NCBI GenBank assembly: GCA_021811615.1
Contig: JAJZNW010000109.1
Location: 1-64,000, forward strand
Length of the DNA: 64,000 nt
Direction: 5' to 3'
From: Bacteroidota bacterium
GTDB taxonomy: Bacteria; Bacteroidota; Ignavibacteria; Kryptoniales; JAKASW01
In this document: in pieces, positions 35,258 to 45,500 of the stretch
Layout of the letters: each line of letters opens with the position of its first letter
How positions within the stretch are numbered: position 1 is the first letter of the stretch
Program-made: the position numbers and the translations under genes
The notes under the pieces: model-generated
What the model was told of the DNA's origin: nothing
The model's input: only the letters and a program-made list of their open reading frames with translations
Database searches by the model: none

Positions 35258-38200
35258 ATGATCACAAAATCTTACAGATTTATGAAAGAATGCGTCCTTC
35301 TTTTCGGTGTCGCGGTGCTATTTGCTGCCGCCCCGGCACTGGCCGCCGGAACGGGGACTATCCAGGGTAAGGTGCTGGATAAAGGAACCAGGGGAGCACT
35401 TCCTGGAGCCAACGTGCTGGTGAAAGGGACGAGCATCGGTGCGGCGACAGACCTCAATGGAAATTTCACAATTGGCAACGCGCCCGCAGGGGAGCAGACT
35501 CTCGTCGTGTCTTACGTCGGCTATTCATCTTTGACCGAGAAAGTCGATGTCAGGCCCAACGAGACTTCTAACCTGGTAATCTACCTCGAACCGAAGGCTG
35601 TCAAAGGAAAGACGGTCGTCGTTACCGCTCAGGCCATCGGCCAGCTGGAGACGATCAACCAACAACTCGCCTCCAATAAGATTGCGAACTTCGTGTCCGC
35701 CGAGAAGATGAAACAACTTCCGGACATCGATCTTGCCGAGTCCATCGGCAGGTTGCCGGGCGTTTCGCTGGCAAGGTATGCCGGTCAAGGCTATGGCCTG
35801 ATAATTCGGGGGCTTTCGCCTCAGTATAATAGGGTGACTGTCGAGGGAGTCTCTATGGCGCCACAGGGTGAAGGCGACAGGTCGATCGATTTGAGTTTGC
35901 TGGGGAATAACCTGATCAGCAGCGTCCAGCTTTACAAGACACTTACGCCCGATATGAATCCGGATGAACTTGGTGGTACCGCCAACCTGGGACTCGCTAC
36001 CGCGCCCAAAGGGCTTCACATCGACGCGTCGGGAGACGGAGGATATAACCACGTTAGAAATACCTACAACAACTACGATTTGTCGCTCGGCGTGAGCAAC
36101 CGCTATTTCGGCGGCAAGTTCGGCGTCATGCTGAAAGGGAGTTACCAGCGGCTGCAACTTCCCTACGATGAGGCGAGTATCGGCTATTCCGGTCCGACGC
36201 ATTCCTCCGGCAATGCCAGTAATCTTTTTTATATAACCACCAACTCTGCGACGCTCATTGATAATAATGTCAATCGTCAGGACTACGGAGCCAGTTTAGT
36301 ACTCGATTATGAATCCAGTCTTGTCGACCTCAAACTGTTCAATCTGTATGAACAGAAGGTAGACGCAGTTACCCAGTTCAAGAATTTGTCGAACTTCGCC
36401 GGAGTGGGTTCATTCGATGATTCGGTTCTCGTCGGCACGAACAAAACAAATGAAGGTACGACCATACTCAACGCGCTGTTCAAACTCGGGGAGACTCGCC
36501 TGCCGATCACGCTCGCTTATACGACGGCAAACAACTATTCGCCTGACAATCAGACCTTTGCGATCACCGAGACCAACGTTCCTGGACCTTCAACCTCCCA
36601 GACGATTTATGCCACCCCGCTGCCGTTGCTCAATTACATGGGCGTTCTTAATCCTAAGAATTCAAACACGCTCCTGACCGCAATGTACATGGGCCAGTCT
36701 AAGGTCCTTGATAACGACTACGAGGCGAAAGCCGATTGGGATGTCCCGCTTACTATATCCAAGGAAGTTTCAATAGGACTTAAGATCGGAGGAGATTACA
36801 AATACAGAAATCGGTCTGCCGAAGCTACGCAGATCTATCCTCTGATACAGTATGGTGCCGGAGCGACCAACAGAGCGAATCTCGTCAATCTGATACCGCA
36901 ACTTCATGGAACGACGGTCAGTCAGCAATTGGGCGTCGTGGTGTACCCCTTTGTCAACACGGCTTACACTCGAACCAACCTGCTGGGCTATCCGATAGGG
37001 CCGGGCTTCAGTCCATCGCAACTTGTAACGATGCAGGATCTTTTCTATAGTCAATATCCGAAGGCTTTCTGGCAAAATGGCCCTGCAGATTTCAGCGGTG
37101 ATTATCTGGACAAAGAAAATACTGTCGCGGGCTTTGGAATGGCAACCGTCCATATCGGTAGAGCCCTGGATATCGTAGGTGGGGCTCGCTACCAGCAGGA
37201 CGCAACGCAGATTAGCGCGTATCATATGGATCTTAACAGCTCAAACCAGAGCGGACTCGCGGGCCAGGTGCCGGTATTGGTGACTGTCAAACGCCATATT
37301 CACAACTGGTTCCCCTCAGTCAATGTCATTTACAATACGGACAATGACCGGATACAAATCCGTGGAGCCGCTTACAAGAGTGCCTCCTTGCCCAGCTTCG
37401 GTCAGATATCTCCTCTGGTCGAGCTTAACATCGGCTATGTGTCTGCACTCAATAACCCGTTCCTGTCTGAAGCCACGGCGTGGAATTATGATGTCGGGGC
37501 GTCGTACAGGGACACGTACCTGGGCCTTTTCACGATCGACGGTTTCTATAAAGACATCAGCAACCTGGTGTATGGCGTCAGCTACATGCCGTTTGTCTCT
37601 CTCGGAAGCCTGCACGTTATTACTGAGGCCCCGGCTGAAGTGCTGAATAGACTTCCTTCACTCGCCTATTTCGATACAAGCTACGTTAAGGCGACTACAG
37701 CCATGAATGCGACCGTAGGTATACCTATCAATGAGACGAACGATGCTTACCTGAGAGGCCTGGAGCTGTCATGGCAGACCCGCTTCTGGTACCTGCCGGG
37801 AGTGCTCAGCGGTTTGATTCTGGACCTGAACTATACGGTGATGAGTTCAAACGAATGGTATCCATGGTTCGGATTCTATACGGGAGGTACTTTCGCAAGG
37901 CCGGTAGACACGCTTCGATATCAGACGACTGAGGGGCCGATATTGAACCAGCCCAAAGCCATATACAATGCAGTGTTGGGATGGGACTACAAAGGCTTCA
38001 GTGCGCGGTTCTCGGCTCAGTTGCAGGGCAATGTCCTCGAATACGTTGATACGAGATTCAATCTGCAGAACACCTATTACGGCGACGTGTTTTTGCTGGA
38101 CGTGGCCTTGAAGCAGCGGATCAATAGTTTATTATCCATCTACGCTAACGCTACGAACTTAACCAACCACAGCGATCAGTATTATTTCCAGCATCCATCG

Positions 38201-38299
38201 TACACCAGCGGCAGCAATATCTACCCGGCAGGGCAGCTGCCAACCGATCAACAGTTGTACGGGTGGATTCTACAGTTAGGCCTCTCATTCAATTATTGA
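35258..38299 (+). CDS. TonB-dependent receptor with N-terminal regulatory-like domain (module 2)
   Basis: This 1013-residue receptor has a signal peptide to about residue 30, a carboxypeptidase-regulatory-like domain (GTIQGKVLDKGTRGALPGAN onward), a plug with VVVTAQAIGQLETINQQL, LAESIGRLPGVSLARY and LIIRGLSPQYNRVTVEGV, and a long barrel ending GLSFNY. It is the same TonB-Xanth-Caul type as module 1, and the two N-terminal thirds align closely while the barrels and loops differ, which suggests different ligands. The ATG follows GGGAGAAGC. A hairpin pair and a beta-helix gene follow. No SusD partner is present. Confidence 0.94.
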   Translation: MITKSYRFMKECVLLFGVAVLFAAAPALAAGTGTIQGKVLDKGTRGALPGANVLVKGTSIGAATDLNGNFTIGNAPAGEQTLVVSYVGYSSLTEKVDVRPNETSNLVIYLEPKAVKGKTVVVTAQAIGQLETINQQLASNKIANFVSAEKMKQLPDIDLAESIGRLPGVSLARYAGQGYGLIIRGLSPQYNRVTVEGVSMAPQGEGDRSIDLSLLGNNLISSVQLYKTLTPDMNPDELGGTANLGLATAPKGLHIDASGDGGYNHVRNTYNNYDLSLGVSNRYFGGKFGVMLKGSYQRLQLPYDEASIGYSGPTHSSGNASNLFYITTNSATLIDNNVNRQDYGASLVLDYESSLVDLKLFNLYEQKVDAVTQFKNLSNFAGVGSFDDSVLVGTNKTNEGTTILNALFKLGETRLPITLAYTTANNYSPDNQTFAITETNVPGPSTSQTIYATPLPLLNYMGVLNPKNSNTLLTAMYMGQSKVLDNDYEAKADWDVPLTISKEVSIGLKIGGDYKYRNRSAEATQIYPLIQYGAGATNRANLVNLIPQLHGTTVSQQLGVVVYPFVNTAYTRTNLLGYPIGPGFSPSQLVTMQDLFYSQYPKAFWQNGPADFSGDYLDKENTVAGFGMATVHIGRALDIVGGARYQQDATQISAYHMDLNSSNQSGLAGQVPVLVTVKRHIHNWFPSVNVIYNTDNDRIQIRGAAYKSASLPSFGQISPLVELNIGYVSALNNPFLSEATAWNYDVGASYRDTYLGLFTIDGFYKDISNLVYGVSYMPFVSLGSLHVITEAPAEVLNRLPSLAYFDTSYVKATTAMNATVGIPINETNDAYLRGLELSWQTRFWYLPGVLSGLILDLNYTVMSSNEWYPWFGFYTGGTFARPVDTLRYQTTEGPILNQPKAIYNAVLGWDYKGFSARFSAQLQGNVLEYVDTRFNLQNTYYGDVFLLDVALKQRINSLLSIYANATNLTNHSDQYYFQHPSYTSGSNIYPAGQLPTDQQLYGWILQLGLSFNY

Positions 38300-38357
38300 C
38301 AAGAGATGTCGGATACAAAAATTGAAGCGAGAAACGGAATACCTGTACGTGATAAAT

Positions 38358-38420
38358 GGGAGCCGCGCTTTGACGCGCGGCCCCTTATTGCAAAACTGTG
38401 TCCTGGAGTTGTTCCAGGAC
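38358..38420 (+). other. two hairpins between receptor 2 and its beta-helix gene
   Basis: The first pairs CCGCGC (38363-38368) with GCGCGG (38375-38380), with outer GGG/CCC pairs possible. The second pairs GTCCTGGA (38400-38407) with TCCAGGAC (38413-38420), followed by AATTTTC. Neither has a full T run; partial termination or mRNA protection could give different levels of the two proteins, as occurs in susCD-type operons. Confidence 0.5.
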
Positions 38421-38462
38421 AATTTTCACACCAACACAACTCAAAAAACTTAAGGAGAAGTC

Positions 38463-40493
38463 ATGAAAGGAAAGATGCTACTGATCTTACTTTTGGGAAT
38501 GGCAATGGCCGGTTACGCCAATGCCGGAACCAGATTTCATTTCGGTAAGGTCAACGCAACGGGAATAACGGCGCCTGCAAGCCAGGATACGATATTTATC
38601 CCGGGAGATTCGCTGAACGGCACGACCAATAACGGTCTGCTTGAAGCGACCATCAACGGCGATACCACCACGTCTGGAGCCCGCGTCAATCCCAACCGTG
38701 TTTACGCACTCTACGAGGGTCAGATATACTACCAGTTCGCAATTCTCCAGGTGACGGATCCGAACGGCACCCTGTCGATCGTCGGCGTCCCGAATCCAAA
38801 AGATCCGAGCGCAACTGAAAAACCTATGATACTCATGGTCCCGACTTCGGGCGTGGATCTCAACGCGAACCAGGTGTACGGAAGCGTCAATATCGACAAT
38901 GTCTACTGGAGCGCAATGCAGCTCGACGGCTACAGGAATTGGGATTTGTTCCAGCTCGGTACGATGAATCAGCTGCCCCAAAGACTCACAGTCAACAACT
39001 GCGTCTTTGAGTTTGCCTACGGCTCTCTTTTCACCGCGAATGTCTCGTACATCGGCGGCTGGCCTTACGGCGCGAGCTTCTTCATAAAGAACTCGTACTT
39101 CAGAAACCTGATGGATGCCAGCCAGTGGTGGAGCTCAAGGGTGATCTCCTGCAAGGAACCAACGGATACGCTGTGGATCGAAAACAGTACATTCACTACT
39201 GGCGGTCTTCTCTTCCTGCAACAGAACGAGCTGACAGATTTCACCTACATCAATCATAACACCATCGTGAACAACAGGAAGTATTGGCTGCTTTCCCCGT
39301 ACAGACATGTTGCATATATCGCGAACAACATCTTCATCAACCAGAACTGGGTCGGTGAGGATACGAACGTGACGAACAGCGGCCAGGATCCCGACAAGGC
39401 GTATATGAGTACGATCAATATCGATACGCTCAATTCTCCCTGGCAACTTCAGCATAATGGGCTCGTGGTCAATCCGCAGTACATGATCAACGGCGATACC
39501 ACGAACGTTTCCTCGGCTCTGGCGCTCAACAAGCTCAAGATTTTCGTCGCTGACAATATCAATTACTACAGCCCGTCGCTTATCAGTGGCTACTACAATT
39601 CATCGACCTATGAGCTTGCGACGAATCCCCGTACGGGAGCCGCTTTCAACGCTCTTCCGTCATACCTGACATGGGCGGGCGATACTCTTACCCCGTTCCC
39701 GATCCACAACGTGCCCGGCATGTGGATGAACTCCCGTACGCAGGCTCTCTTCAAGGCTTATTCACCGGCGAACGGCGGCGGCTTCGTCGAGTACCACGAT
39801 AGCACCGAAGATCCCGGCACGAAAACCCCCGGTATCCAGGATCCTTCTGTAGTCGTACCCCTGATGGCAGAGTGGAACCAGAATCAGTGGGGCGATCCGA
39901 GATTTGCGACGTCTCCTAATATCACAGGTTCTCCATACATTTACGGCGACTATACAGCCACAACTGTTCCAGGACTTGTGAACGGCGTGCCCAGCGACAC
40001 TATTACTCAGACAGATCCCGGTGTTCAGGTCGGAATCACGAACTTCTGGGACTTCACTGAGAACTTCGGCCAGTCGAGCCATATCTCGGACATCGATGGT
40101 TATCCGATCGGCTCGCTTATCTGGAGCAAAACTGCGATGGCGAATTATAACCCCGCGATGGCGTTGCAGGATGTTGAGAACAAGTACCAGAGCCTCACGC
40201 CTGTACTGTCCCGCCCGACAGTCGCGAATTCTTTTGCGCTTTCGCAAAACTATCCCAATCCTTTCAACCCGACTACGCAGATCGCCTATTCGGTACCGGA
40301 GAAAGGCGCGAATGTGACCCTGGCAGTCTACAACGTCCTCGGCGAGAAGGTCGCCACTCTCTTTGAGGGTCACCAGGCCGGCGGCGAGCATTTTGCTACC
40401 TTCAACGGCGCGAGACTGGCCAGCGGCGTCTACTTCTACCGCCTGCAGGCCGGCTCCGTCAACATCACTAAGAAGATGATGATGATCAAGTAA
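38463..40493 (+). CDS. T9SS-sorted parallel beta-helix protein (module 2)
   Basis: The 676-residue protein has a signal peptide (MKGKMLLILLLGMAMAGYANA), beta-helix repeats (VNNCVFEF, IKNSYFRN, IENSTFTT, INHNTIVN, IANNIFINQ) and a C-terminal T9SS type A tail from FALSQNYPNPFNPTTQIAYS to NITKKMMMIK. It is a paralogue of the module 1 protein: the opening NPNRVYALYEG block, the repeat order and a shared AYSPANGG motif all align. It lacks the two CBM-like domains seen there, so those are insertions or losses. No catalytic residues of known polysaccharide lyases are evident. The ATG lies after AAGGAGAAGTC; a strong terminator follows the gene. Confidence 0.88.
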   Translation: MKGKMLLILLLGMAMAGYANAGTRFHFGKVNATGITAPASQDTIFIPGDSLNGTTNNGLLEATINGDTTTSGARVNPNRVYALYEGQIYYQFAILQVTDPNGTLSIVGVPNPKDPSATEKPMILMVPTSGVDLNANQVYGSVNIDNVYWSAMQLDGYRNWDLFQLGTMNQLPQRLTVNNCVFEFAYGSLFTANVSYIGGWPYGASFFIKNSYFRNLMDASQWWSSRVISCKEPTDTLWIENSTFTTGGLLFLQQNELTDFTYINHNTIVNNRKYWLLSPYRHVAYIANNIFINQNWVGEDTNVTNSGQDPDKAYMSTINIDTLNSPWQLQHNGLVVNPQYMINGDTTNVSSALALNKLKIFVADNINYYSPSLISGYYNSSTYELATNPRTGAAFNALPSYLTWAGDTLTPFPIHNVPGMWMNSRTQALFKAYSPANGGGFVEYHDSTEDPGTKTPGIQDPSVVVPLMAEWNQNQWGDPRFATSPNITGSPYIYGDYTATTVPGLVNGVPSDTITQTDPGVQVGITNFWDFTENFGQSSHISDIDGYPIGSLIWSKTAMANYNPAMALQDVENKYQSLTPVLSRPTVANSFALSQNYPNPFNPTTQIAYSVPEKGANVTLAVYNVLGEKVATLFEGHQAGGEHFATFNGARLASGVYFYRLQAGSVNITKKMMMIK

Positions 40494-40560
40494 TCGGCTT
40501 GAAACTTCATTCCCTTACTGTCTCTTTCATTTGAGAGACGGGAGAGAAAAGTGATTTGAT

Positions 40561-40597
40561 AAAACTGGGAGATGGATATTATCTCCCAGTTTTATTA
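40561..40597 (+). terminator. strong terminator after the second beta-helix gene
   Basis: AAAACTGGGAGAT (40561-40573) pairs perfectly with ATCTCCCAGTTTT (40581-40593) over 13 bp with a seven-base loop, ending in TTTTATTA. The A/T flanks make it able to act in both directions. It ends the receptor-beta-helix transcript. Confidence 0.85.
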
Positions 40598-40846
40598 TTA
40601 AGGTATCGTGGTATTACTCCGCATAAACCACTTTGGCATGTCCCGGTCGAGCAACTATCCGGCAGCCTGTCGGCCTTCCCTCCAAGCCCAATCGACAGAT
40701 CGGGAAGACTCCCGTGATACTTGATTGCAGCCGGATTCCGGGAGATTCGTTCCGTTTCATTTTTTTGGTGCGGGTGAACCCGGAGGATTGTTCCGGCAAT
40801 CCGGGTAGTCAGAATTTTTCCTTATTTAGATTGAAGGTGTGTTTTT
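40598..40846 (+). other. leader of the second thioredoxin-fold gene
   Basis: Together with the terminator this completes a 353-base gap. It holds a hairpin, ACCCGGA (40778-40784) with TCCGGGT (40800-40806), and an AAGG signal nine bases before the ATG at 40847. No gene or clear promoter was recognised. Confidence 0.4.
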
Positions 40847-42478
40847 ATGATCAAAAGGTTCTTTGGTGTTCTGTTCATCGCCGGCATCGTTTCGACTTCC
40901 TCGCTGGCACGGACGGTTGTCTATGGCAGAGTCAGCGGCACGGACGGTAAACCAATTCCGGCTGCAAATGTATTTCTGTGCCATCCGGGCGATGACCATC
41001 CCGTTAGGAGCTTCACGGTTCGCAAGGACGGCGGCTACGAGGTAGACATTCCTTCGCCGGGAATTTGGCTGCTCCGTTTTACAGGGATATTCCACCGCGA
41101 GTATCCGATCGCCATCTACGCAATCAACGGGGCCCGGTCACGCCTAAACGTTAGTTTGCGGACCTATAACTACGGAGGCGTCTTTACTCCGGCGGTCATT
41201 GGGAATTTCAACGGCTGGTCCGTATCGAAGAGGATACCTTTCAAAAAGGGACCTGACGGCATTTACTTCGCCACCGTACCGTGCAGTTCGGATACACTCG
41301 TTTACCGGTTGGTGAACGTAAGGTCCGGCGGGGAAGTCGAGGGTACCGACGCCGCAGGGTATGTTCCCAATGGGATGGAGAATTACAACTCCTTCCTCAT
41401 CGCACGCAAGAGTGAGGTCAGAGTAGAGTTTGATCCCAACCGCCTTCCCTATTCAAAAAAGCCTACCGCTTTCGAGTTTGCCAACTCAGGCTCGTTCGAA
41501 GCAAGATTCGCTCGTGCGTACGCTGGGTTCGAGGCTGCAAAGCAGGATTCCAGAGCGTCTTTTTTCAAAAGCGTGGTGAACCACCGTATGATGGGTCATA
41601 AGTTCGACTATCGTCCATATATAGATAGAGTGGAGTCTATGCTGCACGGAGAACGCAACAGACTGGTCCGTCAGGCGCTTGAGCTCAGCTATTTCTCAAT
41701 CAGCTACATCAGCACCAACGGCGATTATGTGAAACCGAAGTTGTGCCAGCTTCTACTGACGAGCATTCCTCCCGACTCCCCGGTGTGGTCGCTTCGACCT
41801 TCCTCTATTTCGGAGGCCATAGATTTCTCCGGCTATCCCATGTACAAGAGAATGGACTATATTCGGGAAGTGTTGAATACTAATCCTGTCTCCCAGACCA
41901 AGATCACTCTCCTCGCAAATCGAATCCTCATCATGTCCCGCTCGTTGAATCCCGGCGAGATGATTCCATATCTGTCGATGCTCGTCGATCAATACGGCGA
42001 TTCGCCTGAAGCGATTGCCGATGCCAGGGCCTATTCAAAATACATCCAGCCGAAGGATGGTAAGCCCGCTCCTCAGTTCTCCATAAATTCGTATCCCGAC
42101 ACATCCTCGCACATAACGAATAATCTCTTCAATGGGAAGTACTGTCTGCTCTACTTTTGGTCGCCGTCCAACCGGAGTTCAATTGAGGAAACCGAACGCC
42201 TTCAAAGGCTTCAGGAGAAACTTGGGGACGAAAAGATCGCGATGGTGAGCGTTGCTTTGAATTTTCCTTCCAAATCCAGGAAGAAGCGCGTGGTACCCGG
42301 GAAGATTCTTCGCTATAACGCCGAGGTTCAGAACGGTTTCAACAACAAGATTTGCGAAGATTACGAAGTATACTCTCTTCCCAAGCTTGTGCTTATCGGC
42401 CCGACGGGAAATGTCGTGGCCTCAGGCTGGGAGCTTCATGGAAACAGGCTCGACACACTATTGAGGAGCCTGCGCTGA
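40847..42478 (+). CDS. secreted regulatory-like/CBM48-like/thioredoxin-fold protein lacking CxxC (module 2)
   Basis: This 543-residue protein repeats the design at 32521. A signal peptide (MIKRFFGVLFIAGIVSTSSLA) leads to a regulatory-like domain (TVVYGRVSGTDGKPIPAANV), a CBM48-like domain (AVIGNFNGWSVSK), a helical middle and a C-terminal thioredoxin fold. The active-site strand reads YFWSPSNRSSIEE: N442 and S445 stand where the CxxC cysteines would be, so it too is redox-inactive. The loop LPKLVLIGPTGNVVA keeps the cis-proline. The two proteins align over full length. The gene has its own leader after the terminator and ends 38 bases before the next glycosidase. Confidence 0.78.
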   Translation: MIKRFFGVLFIAGIVSTSSLARTVVYGRVSGTDGKPIPAANVFLCHPGDDHPVRSFTVRKDGGYEVDIPSPGIWLLRFTGIFHREYPIAIYAINGARSRLNVSLRTYNYGGVFTPAVIGNFNGWSVSKRIPFKKGPDGIYFATVPCSSDTLVYRLVNVRSGGEVEGTDAAGYVPNGMENYNSFLIARKSEVRVEFDPNRLPYSKKPTAFEFANSGSFEARFARAYAGFEAAKQDSRASFFKSVVNHRMMGHKFDYRPYIDRVESMLHGERNRLVRQALELSYFSISYISTNGDYVKPKLCQLLLTSIPPDSPVWSLRPSSISEAIDFSGYPMYKRMDYIREVLNTNPVSQTKITLLANRILIMSRSLNPGEMIPYLSMLVDQYGDSPEAIADARAYSKYIQPKDGKPAPQFSINSYPDTSSHITNNLFNGKYCLLYFWSPSNRSSIEETERLQRLQEKLGDEKIAMVSVALNFPSKSRKKRVVPGKILRYNAEVQNGFNNKICEDYEVYSLPKLVLIGPTGNVVASGWELHGNRLDTLLRSLR

Positions 42479-42516
42479 AGATAATCGTTCACCTCGAAAC
42501 TAAACTGGACTGAACT

Positions 42517-45500
42517 ATGCGTCCCAAAATACTTTTCTATTTCTGCCTGATGATAACTGCCGGTCTTGCCTTGCCGCCGCTTGGAATTGCGAACTCGCAA
42601 CAGGTTCGTCCACAAGGCACCACAACAGAGATCGCGTGTTTTCGCTCGACAGGTTTTCCTACGGCCGACGCCCCCGCGATCGGTGCGGAGATACTGAATG
42701 AAGCCTTTACCGGGCTGAAGGTGGACTACCTCTCGGCTCGCCGGTTGAAAGAGCAGCTTAATGCGGGGCGATTCTCGGCTTTGGTCCTTCCTTACGGCAG
42801 CGCGTTCCCGGCGGAAGACTGGGGGACGATCCGGAAATTTCTATCGGAGGGCGGCAATCTTGTCCTCCTCGGGGGTTATCCGTTCCATCAGCCAGTTCTG
42901 CGGGAGAACGGCAAGTGGGTTCTCGGGACACCTCAACCGACTTACGCATACCAACTCTTAATAGGACCCGCCGACAAAATCGAGACCGATTCGTCGCCAT
43001 ATTATTCCCGCGGGGCTAAAATTATTTCTGTGCAAGGATCCGGCTTCGACGCTAATGAATTCCGTTTCCCGGGAAGAGTGTACGAGCTCACTGTTCGATT
43101 CACGACGACTAACGATTTTCCGGATGAGATCGGCAGCGCCGGACCGCGCGATGCGGTACTGAGACCTTTGATTCAGGTCGTCAACGGAGAAGGCCTTCCT
43201 GTCGCCTGTCCGCTCCTTGAGATCGACAGGCTGCGTGGATTCGGTGCCGGCGGAAGATGGGTATTGGAGCCGTCAAACTCGCAACTAAATGCGGCCACGA
43301 TCAGGAAGTGTGTTGAGACTGCTATGCAGGGGGCCGCGCGGTTAGAGGCATTTCCCATTTACTCATGTGTAGATAAGGGAGAAGCACCTCTCTTGAGGGT
43401 CAATGAGTTTCGTCCAAAACCCGAGCTGACGGATCCACCCAATTCAGAAGTCTCGATCGACGTCCGGAACGCGAATGGCCTTGTCGTGTTCAGGTCGTCG
43501 ATAAACCTTGCCGGCACGCGGAAATTCAAGACAGGCGTAGTACAAGTCAGGCCGGACAAGACTCTTGAGCCGGGATTTTACAAAGTACGAATCACGGCCG
43601 CTGATGCGAGCTGGCGGCCAAATTCCTTCACTACAGGTTTCTGGGTGATGGACAGGAAACTTCTTGAGTCAGGCCCGCGTATGTCGGTTTCGAAAGACTG
43701 GATTATGAAGGATGGGAAAGTATTCCCGATAATAGGGACAAGCTACATGGCAGGGAACGCGGGAAGGAAATTTCTTCTGGAACCCAACCCATACTTGTGG
43801 CAGAAAGACTTCGCCAGGATGGAGAAACTCGGAATCAATTATGTGCGGACAGGATTCTGGACCGGTTGGCGGATGGCAATGCTCGATCCGGGATGGATGA
43901 ACGAGGAATTCCTGAGGTCGCTCGACGCCCTCCTTCTGACCGCGGCAAGTCATCACATCGTGGTATGCTTCAATCTCTTTGCGTTCCTTCCGCCCGCAAA
44001 CGGCGGCGTGAATCCTTACCTCGATCCGAAATCGCTCGAGTGGCAAAACGCATTCACGACAATGATCGCCTCGCGTTACAAGGGAATCGGATGGATTAAT
44101 TACGATTTGATTAACGAGCCGTCATATTCGCCGCCCGACAAAGTCTGGCAGGAAGTCCCGATAGGAGATAAGTTCGAAAAGGCTGCGTGGAAGAAATGGG
44201 TTCTCAAAACGCATAGTGATGACCGGGACGCAATTTTGGACGACTGGCGGCAGGCAAGCAGCGACACGTTTTCTCTTCCCACCGATGCGGACCTGGCTTA
44301 CTCCATGATAAGAGGTGACAGGTTGCCGAGGAAAGGCCTGGACTTCAATATGTTTGCGCAGGATGTCGTATCGGACTGGGCCGGGAACCTCAGTGACATC
44401 ATAGATTCTGCCGGCGGAAGCCCGCTGGTAACTCTCGGGCAGGATGAGGGTGGGATGTCAGGACGCCTTTCCCAGCAGTGGTATTATCCATTTGTCAGTT
44501 ATACTTCGGTCCATACGTGGTGGCTGAACAACGACCTTCTGTGGGATGTCGTCTCGACAAAGGTTCCCGAAAAGCCGGACCTCGTGGAGGAGACCGGACT
44601 AATGCGTCTGGAAAACGTTGACGGTGAATCCTGGCGAACTCCCGAAGCGGCCAGGAGACTCCTCGAAAGAAAATTCGCATACGCGTTTATGGGAGAAGGC
44701 GCCGGTGCCGTCGAGTGGTGCTGGAACATAAACGAGTACCAGTCGACTGACAATGAAGTCTCGATCGGGCTGACGCGGGCCGACGGCACCATGAAGATTG
44801 AAACCGAGGTGCTAAGTGAGTTCGCGAATTTCTTCAGGAAAGCCGGGCCGTATCTGCAAGATTATCCGGTAGATCCAATCGTGGTCGTTATACCGAACTC
44901 GAGTTTCTTCACCGGCATGCCTCACGCTTATGCCGGGGCGAAGCGCCTGGTGAGAGTCCTGGGTGAGAATTTCGGCGTCGCGCCATCGATGCTTTCTGAA
45001 TACAAACTGACCGCGGGTCGCTTGAAGGGAGTCAAGCTCGTCATAGTACCCGACGCCGGGATGATATCGGATTCCGCGGCGTATGAGCTTCACCAGGCAT
45101 CGCTTCATGGCACGAAGGTCCTCTTCACCGGCGCCGTCACGGGAAACGAGTACGGTAAGGTGACGCCGGACTTCAAGCTTCTGGGGATAAATCCGGGAAG
45201 CGCCCCGGTAAGCAGGTATGAACCTACTAACTGGGGGACACGGAAAAATAACTCCGGAAATTTTGTAACATTTGGTTCCGAAAAACCTGAACATCTTCTC
45301 AAAAGCATTTCGCCTCCGCTTGCGGCCCTGAAGGGAAACATTATGGACGAGCCGCTGCCTCTCGAGATGGCAAAGCAAAAAGGTCCGCTGATAGATATGC
45401 TCGCAGCGGTGATGAAGTACGCCGGTATCAAGCCGCATTTGTTCGACTCACCACTGATGTCGCGGGTATTGTATACGGGCGACGCCGCGTTGATCGTGTG

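Noticed and set aside
29745-40493. Beta-helix proteins as pectate lyases
   Set aside because: The repeats fit the fold, but I could not find a pectate lyase catalytic lysine/arginine and calcium-aspartate set.
26632-42478. SusD-family gene beside either receptor
   Set aside because: No protein in the window shows the SusD lipoprotein start or TPR-rich layout.
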